39,472 nt of DNA. It comes from Maricaulis sp. (GTDB taxonomy: Bacteria; Pseudomonadota; Alphaproteobacteria; Caulobacterales; Maricaulaceae). The translations under genes were made by a program, and so were the position numbers. The notes under the pieces were generated by a model, which was not told where the DNA came from, searched no databases, and worked only from the letters and a program-made list of their open reading frames with translations. The stretch covers positions 1 to 39,472 of the forward strand of contig NZ_JASBRQ010000013.1 of the NCBI RefSeq assembly GCF_030149425.1. The letters are read 5' to 3'. The first letter of the stretch is position 1, and each line of letters opens with the position of its first letter. Shown here one piece after another: positions 34,795-39,472 of this stretch.

Positions 34795-35793
34795 TTGGCG
34801 TCTAGGCGCGCATCACGACACGATGCGGACGGCGGTGTCCGTTTTTCGCGCACGATCTTCATCATGTTGATTGTGATATCGAGCGCGCTGATCATGTTTG
34901 ACCGCCCGGCGTCGCGTTCCGACGCTTTTGCCTCTTTCCGTGCCGGTTTCACTGATATTGCGTCGCCGCTGCTTGAGCTGGCGGCCCAGCCCATCCGTGC
35001 AGTCAAGGGGATCGGTCCGTATTTCCGCCGGCAGGGTGACCTGGCGCGCGAGAACGCCGAACTGCGCCAGCAATTGATTGAAGCGCGCTATTGGGAAGAC
35101 CTGGCCTACCGCCAGCGCGACCGGATCGAGGTCTATGAGGCCGCGCTCAACGTGCAGACAGCCGCTACTGAGGACCGGATCGGCGCCTGGACCGTCGCGG
35201 ACCCGCAAGGCCCCTTCGTTCAGGCCCGCCTGATCGGACGCGGATCGGAGAGTGGCATCGCCGACGGCTATCCGGTGATCAATCTTTATGGCCTGGTTGG
35301 CCGGGTCTATGAGACTGGCCGCCGTTCAGCGCGCGTGCTTTTGCTGACCGACCTCAACAGCCGCATCCCGGTCATGGTCGATCGCTCGAATACCCGCGCC
35401 ATCCTGATTGGCGACAATTCCGAATATCCGCGACTGGAATATCTTGGCCGCGATCCGGACATTGAGGAGGGCGACCGCATCGTGTCTTCCGGCGATGACG
35501 GGGTCTTGCCGCGGGGGCTGCCGATCGGTCGTGCCGTGCCAACCCGTGAAGGCGGTTGGCGCATTGAATTGTATTCCGACCAGGCCCCGATCGATTTCGT
35601 CTGGGTCTGGCCCTATGTGCGCGCCGAGCAGCCGCAAGCCGAGCCCGAGCCGGCGGCTGACCTGGCGGTTAGCGAGGCCGAGGGCGGCAATGCCAATGCG
35701 GCTGAGCTTCCTGCGGATGCGCCAGCGCCGGCCAGCGAGGCGGATGAGACCGGCGAAGAGCCCGCCGCTGCCGCTGTGGAGGATGCGCCATGA
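34795..35793 (+). CDS. mreC: Rod-shape protein MreC
   Basis: 332 aa. The start is a TTG at 34795 with AAGGAG at 7-nt spacing, a strong ribosome site. A membrane helix (about 25-42) is followed by a coiled coil (about 80-110; ENAELRQQLIEARYWEDL), then the two beta-domains with LIGRGSESGIADGYPVI, GLVGRVYE, TDLNSRIPV and GLPIGRAV. It links MreB/RodA/PBP2 in the periplasm. The C-terminus has a low-complexity Ala/Glu/Pro tail of about 55 residues, beyond the conserved fold. The stop overlaps mreD by 4 nt. Confidence 0.95.
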   Translation: MASRRASRHDADGGVRFSRTIFIMLIVISSALIMFDRPASRSDAFASFRAGFTDIASPLLELAAQPIRAVKGIGPYFRRQGDLARENAELRQQLIEARYWEDLAYRQRDRIEVYEAALNVQTAATEDRIGAWTVADPQGPFVQARLIGRGSESGIADGYPVINLYGLVGRVYETGRRSARVLLLTDLNSRIPVMVDRSNTRAILIGDNSEYPRLEYLGRDPDIEEGDRIVSSGDDGVLPRGLPIGRAVPTREGGWRIELYSDQAPIDFVWVWPYVRAEQPQAEPEPAADLAVSEAEGGNANAAELPADAPAPASEADETGEEPAAAAVEDAP

Positions 35794-36308
35794 GAAAGCC
35801 CGGCGAACGCAATGCGCCTTACTGGTCGGCGCTGTGGTGTGTCTTCACGGTTATCGCGGCACTCCTGTTTCAGGCCGCTCCGACCCGATTGATCGAGGGC
35901 ATCACCCTGATGCCGACCTGGCCCTTGATGGTGATCTTCCTGTGGGCCGGGCTGCGTCCCTATTTCATGCCGCCGATTGCGGTCTTCGCCATCGGGCTGA
36001 CACAGGATCTTCTGACCGGAGCCCCGATGGGCGTTTGGGCGCTGTCCTACCTGGTCTCGATTGCCGTGTTCCGCTTCCGAGGCGAGGACGGCATGCCGCG
36101 TGATTTGCCGCCGATCGTCCTGCGTTTTGCCGGCACGCTGGTTCTGGCTCACGCGATCGCTTTTGCGGCGGGCAGTTTCGCGCTGGGTCAGCCGGCCGAC
36201 TGGCAGCCCTTGATCATCGAGGTGATCGCATCAATTCTGATGTTCCCGATGCTGGCTTTCCTGGTGCTGAGACGGCGTCGGTCCAGAAGTTCGGGTTTTG
36301 GGGGGTGA
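35790..36308 (+). CDS. mreD: Rod-shape protein MreD
   Basis: 172 aa, about five membrane helices. Sequence conservation is weak as usual for MreD, but size, topology (TLMPTWPLMVIFLWAGLRP; GLTQDLLTGAPMGVWAL with the family's D-x-x-x-G pattern) and position between mreC and the PBP2 gene are diagnostic. It is the membrane partner of MreC in the elongasome. The ATG overlaps the mreC stop (ATGA). Confidence 0.93.
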   Translation: MRKPGERNAPYWSALWCVFTVIAALLFQAAPTRLIEGITLMPTWPLMVIFLWAGLRPYFMPPIAVFAIGLTQDLLTGAPMGVWALSYLVSIAVFRFRGEDGMPRDLPPIVLRFAGTLVLAHAIAFAAGSFALGQPADWQPLIIEVIASILMFPMLAFLVLRRRRSRSSGFGG

Positions 36309-36320
36309 TCGCGAGGTATC

Positions 36321-38198
36321 ATGCGCGCTGATCGCCAGGAACAGGAACTGAAGTTTACCCGCCGGGCCTTATTGATGTCCGGGGCGGGCGCGTTGACCTT
36401 TTCGGTCCTCGGCGCACGGCTGTATGCGCTGCAGGTGCTCGATACCGAACGGTATCAGACGCTGTCAGACGATAATCAGTTCAACTACCAGCTCACCCCG
36501 CCGTCGCGCGGTCGCATTCTTGACCGGTTCGGCCTGCCGGTGGCTGAAAACCGCGACAGTTACCGTATTACGCTGACGCCGGAGCAGGCGGGCGATGTCA
36601 ACGCCGCCCTCGACCAGCTCAGCGCCTTCATGCCGATTTCTGAAGCCCGTCGAAACCGGGTTCTGCGCACAGCACGCCAGAATGCCAGTTTCCGGCCGGT
36701 CACGGTGGCCAATGATCTGGACTGGGAAACCTTTTCGCGGATCAATCTGCACGCCCCGGACATGGCCGGCATCACGCCGGATGTGGAAGAGGTGCGCTCC
36801 TATCCCTATGGCGAGGCCTTCGCCCATGTCGTGGGCTATGTGCAAACGCCCAATGATAACGACATCGCCAATGATTATCCCGAGGCGGAACGGCTCTTGC
36901 GCCATCCCGGCTTCCGGATTGGCAAGAACGGGGTCGAGATCGCGCGTGAAGACCAGTTGCGAGGTGCCGCCGGCGCCTTGAAGACCGAGGTCGATGCCCG
37001 CGGCCGTATTATTCGTGAGTTGCCCGATCAGTCGCTTCCGCCGCAAAGCGGGCTGGATGTGGTCCTGACACTGGACGCCGACATCCAGCGTTACGCATCC
37101 GAACGATTGGGTGAGGAAAGCGCCTCGGCCGTCGTCATCGACGTCAATACCGGCGAGCTTATCGCGCTGGTCTCCAACCCGTCATTCGATCCCAATCTCT
37201 TCGTTCTGGGGATTTCGACTGCCGATTACGCGCGCTATCGCGATGATGATCACCGCCCGCTGTTTCACAAATCGCTCCAGGGCACCTATCCGCCCGGTTC
37301 GACCTTCAAGGGCGTGGTCGCGGCTGCAGCGCTGGAACATGGCGTCGCCGATCCGTCAGAGACGGTGCGCTGTACCGGCTCGACCCGGCTGGGCAATCGC
37401 GATTTTCACTGCTGGAGACGTGAAGGCCATGGCCGGGTGGATCTGCACGAGGCGGTGAAAACCTCGTGCGATATCTACTTTTACGAGATCGCCCAGCGCC
37501 TCGGCATTGATCGTCTGCACGAGATGGCCCGCCGTTTTGGTATTGGCGAGCAATTCGATATCGGTATTGCCGGTGTCGCCCGGGGGCTGATGCCGGACCC
37601 GGCCTGGAAGCGGGCGCGCCGCAATGAGGGTTGGTCGACCGGCGATACCTACAATACCGGCATCGGCCAGGGCTTTACCCTGGCTTCGCCGCTACAGCTC
37701 GCGGTGATGACCGCGCGTACCGCCTCCGGCCGCATGGTCGAGCCGACCCTGTTCCGCAATGCGATGATGCCGCCAGCGCCTTATATGGGCCTGCAGGAGC
37801 GCACCTTGCAGCTGGTCCGGGATGGTTTGCGCGGCGTTGTCCACGAGCCGGGCGGGACGTCCTACTCGCTTGGCGGTCTGGGTATCGAGGGTGTCCTGAT
37901 GGCCGGCAAGACCGGGACGGCCCAAGTCTACTCCATTACCGCCGAGGAGCGCGAAGCCGGCGTGCGCGACCAGGAGGATCTGCCCTGGCGGTTGCGGGAT
38001 CACGGTCTCTTCATGTGCTACGCCCCGGCGGACAATCCCAAATACGCCTGCGTCGTCGTTGTCGAACATGGCGGTGGCTCCAGTGCCGCGACGCGTCCGG
38101 CGCGAGACATACTGCGCCGGACCGTGGCGCGTGACCCGTCCAGCCGTCCGGGTGTCTTTGCCAGCCTGGCGCCCAATAACCGGCCCGGAGGCGCCTGA
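36321..38198 (+). CDS. mrdA: Penicillin-binding protein 2 (elongasome transpeptidase)
   Basis: 625 aa. A membrane anchor (about 16-35) leads to the pedestal domain (RGRILDRFGLPVAENRDSY), then the transpeptidase domain with Ser327 of STFK, the second motif SCD at 382-384 and KTG at 530-532. Class B PBP2 crosslinks side-wall peptidoglycan with RodA and is the mecillinam target in E. coli. Spacing to mreD is 12 nt and to rodA is a 1-nt overlap, so the operon is tight. No missing catalytic residue. Confidence 0.97.
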   Translation: MRADRQEQELKFTRRALLMSGAGALTFSVLGARLYALQVLDTERYQTLSDDNQFNYQLTPPSRGRILDRFGLPVAENRDSYRITLTPEQAGDVNAALDQLSAFMPISEARRNRVLRTARQNASFRPVTVANDLDWETFSRINLHAPDMAGITPDVEEVRSYPYGEAFAHVVGYVQTPNDNDIANDYPEAERLLRHPGFRIGKNGVEIAREDQLRGAAGALKTEVDARGRIIRELPDQSLPPQSGLDVVLTLDADIQRYASERLGEESASAVVIDVNTGELIALVSNPSFDPNLFVLGISTADYARYRDDDHRPLFHKSLQGTYPPGSTFKGVVAAAALEHGVADPSETVRCTGSTRLGNRDFHCWRREGHGRVDLHEAVKTSCDIYFYEIAQRLGIDRLHEMARRFGIGEQFDIGIAGVARGLMPDPAWKRARRNEGWSTGDTYNTGIGQGFTLASPLQLAVMTARTASGRMVEPTLFRNAMMPPAPYMGLQERTLQLVRDGLRGVVHEPGGTSYSLGGLGIEGVLMAGKTGTAQVYSITAEEREAGVRDQEDLPWRLRDHGLFMCYAPADNPKYACVVVVEHGGGSSAATRPARDILRRTVARDPSSRPGVFASLAPNNRPGGA

Positions 38199-39355
38199 TG
38201 GCCGTTTTCCGCGAGACCGTGCCGCGCGATCTGCGCGACAAGATGATGGAGCTGAACTGGTCGCTGGTCCTGCTGCTCATCCTGCTCGGGGTCGCCGGCG
38301 TGGCCATGCTGTTCTCGATTGCCGGTGCCGACTGGTCGCCCTGGGCCAATCGTCATGCCATGCGTCTGGCCGCAGGCTTCACCGGCATGCTGGTTATCGC
38401 CATGTTCCCGCCCCGCTTCTGGATGGGGGTGGCCTATCCGGTTTATTTCGGGGCGCTGGCACTCTTGCTCCTGGTCGAGCTCTTCGGCGTCAATATCAAT
38501 GGCGCCCAGCGCTGGATCGACCTCGGCCCGATGCGCCTGCAGCCGTCCGAGGTGATGAAGGTTGCCCTGGTCCTGGCCATGGCGCGCTTCTATCACGACC
38601 TGCCGACGGAGAAGGTGACGTCGCCGACCGGCCTTCTTGTGCCGCTGATGATGATCGGCGCGCCGGCGGCGCTGATCATCGGTCAGCCGGATCTGGGTAC
38701 GACTTTGCTGCTCGCTGCGACCGGGGTGATTATCATCTTCATGGCCGGGTTGAGCTGGTGGTTCATCCTTACTGTCTCGGTCATGGGATTGATCGGGGTC
38801 ATCGGCATCGCGGTCTACGGGCTCGAGAACATCCTCGCCGAATATCAGATGGACCGGGTCAGGGCCTTCCTCAATCCCGATTATGACCCGCTCGGGATCA
38901 ACTACCACCCCAACCAGGCCGTCATCACCATGGGCTCAGGCGGGATGACCGGGAAGGGCTTCCTGGAAGGGACCCAGTCCAAGCTGGGTTATCTGCCGGA
39001 AATGCAGACCGACTATATTTTCACCGCCCTGGGCGAGGAGTTCGGCTTTGTCGGCGGCATTTCCGTGTTGGCGATCAATGCGTTGATCATGGCCCAGGCG
39101 GTTGGTGTGGCGATTTCCTGCAAATCCACCTTCCTGCGCCTTTTGACCATGGGGCTGACGGGCACCTATGCGCTCTATGTCTTTATCAACATTGCCATGG
39201 TCTCGCGGCTGATGCCGGTGGTCGGCGTGCCGCTGCCATTGATCTCCTATGGCGGCACGGTTGTGCTCTCGGTTCTGGCCGCTTTCGGCCTCATCCTCGG
39301 GGCCCATATTCACCGCAATGCAGAGCCGCCCAAGGGCGCCGGACTGTTCGGCTGA
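38198..39355 (+). CDS. rodA: RodA peptidoglycan glycosyltransferase
   Basis: 385 aa, about ten membrane helices. SEDS-family motifs are complete: NGAQRWIDLGPMRLQPSEVMKVALVL, GQPDLGTTLLL, NYHPNQAVITMGSGGMTGKGFLEGTQ, TDYIFTALGEEFGFVGG and the C-terminal MPVVGVPLPLISYGGT. It polymerises lipid II into glycan strands and is the partner of the PBP2 encoded just before it. The ATG shares its A with the preceding stop (TGATG). Confidence 0.97.
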   Translation: MAVFRETVPRDLRDKMMELNWSLVLLLILLGVAGVAMLFSIAGADWSPWANRHAMRLAAGFTGMLVIAMFPPRFWMGVAYPVYFGALALLLLVELFGVNINGAQRWIDLGPMRLQPSEVMKVALVLAMARFYHDLPTEKVTSPTGLLVPLMMIGAPAALIIGQPDLGTTLLLAATGVIIIFMAGLSWWFILTVSVMGLIGVIGIAVYGLENILAEYQMDRVRAFLNPDYDPLGINYHPNQAVITMGSGGMTGKGFLEGTQSKLGYLPEMQTDYIFTALGEEFGFVGGISVLAINALIMAQAVGVAISCKSTFLRLLTMGLTGTYALYVFINIAMVSRLMPVVGVPLPLISYGGTVVLSVLAAFGLILGAHIHRNAEPPKGAGLFG

Positions 39356-39427
39356 GCCATTCCTCTGCTCTGTCAAGCTTGACCGGGCATGACGCATGGG
39401 GAAGTGTGCGCGGCGATTAGTCACAAG

Positions 39428-39452
39428 GGACGGCGATGTTGGGGTGCCGTCC
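39428..39452 (+). terminator. Hairpin after rodA / in next gene's leader
   Basis: GGACGGC (39428-39434) and GCCGTCC (39446-39452) are exact inverted repeats with an 11-nt loop. It may end the rod operon or sit in the 5' leader of the next gene, whose ribosome site starts about 3 nt later. No T-run. Confidence 0.35.
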
Positions 39453-39466
39453 GAGGGGAGAGTAAT

Positions 39467-39472
39467 ATGGCG
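39467..39472 (+). CDS. Start of a further gene (truncated by the window)
   Basis: ATGGCG at the right edge follows GAGGGGAGAG at suitable spacing, so a gene probably begins here. Only two codons are visible, so nothing can be said about the product. Confidence 0.5.

Overview
This is a chromosomal window from a high-GC alphaproteobacterium, most likely of the Maricaulales/Hyphomonadaceae type (Maricaulis- or Oceanicaulis-like). The genus is an inference. The firmest marker is a circularly permuted, two-piece tmRNA gene at the left end with a readable proteolysis tag. The ThyA-MazG-DHFR, HflKC, DegP, MiaA and AcnB blocks, the mreBCD-mrdA-rodA operon, the large TonB-dependent receptors and GANTC sites upstream of thyA all fit this group. 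I see no insertion sequence, integrase, CRISPR array, rRNA or tRNA gene.

Layout. 1-404: two-piece tmRNA (minus). 405-6325: a minus-strand run of a DUF3667 zinc-ribbon membrane protein, an acyltransferase-3/SGNH O-acyltransferase with an extra C-terminal domain, a secreted alpha/beta-hydrolase and an unrecognised lipoprotein. 6470-9492 (plus): two overlapping genes that together look like a split and order-swapped VioB/RebD-type enzyme (iminophenylpyruvate-dimer/chromopyrrolate synthase family). The ferritin-like C-terminal half is encoded first and the VioB N-terminal half second, with no amino-acid oxidase partner nearby. 9570-13189: BtuB-like receptor (minus), a VTT-domain membrane protein, CsaA, and a MarR regulator (minus). 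13496-19695: a large TonB-dependent receptor, a TPR-sulfotransferase and a BCCT transporter, the last two only 2 nt apart. 19776-20144: VOC protein (minus).

20391-29678 is a plus-strand housekeeping stretch. It holds thyA, a MazG-like pyrophosphohydrolase and folA joined by 4-nt overlaps, then hflK-hflC behind a sigma-32-like promoter candidate. DegP follows, with a second DegP-like protein whose catalytic Ser is Ala. The stretch ends with miaA, a divergent ketol-acid reductoisomerase and a small CII-like putative DNA-binding protein. acnB (minus) converges on it across a bidirectional terminator. 32860-39355: a TVP38/TMEM64 protein and then the rod-shape operon mreB-mreC-mreD-mrdA-rodA. The first codons of another gene lie at the right edge.

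How it works together: much of the window serves the cell envelope (rod complex, HflKC, DegP pair, receptors, acyltransferase) and nucleotide/folate supply. The best candidate for an undescribed system is the split VioB-like pair with its divergently transcribed lipoprotein and operator-like repeats between them. Next come the catalytically dead DegP paralogue and the receptor/TPR-sulfotransferase/BCCT cluster. Where I depart from the longest possible start codon, the reason is given in the entry.
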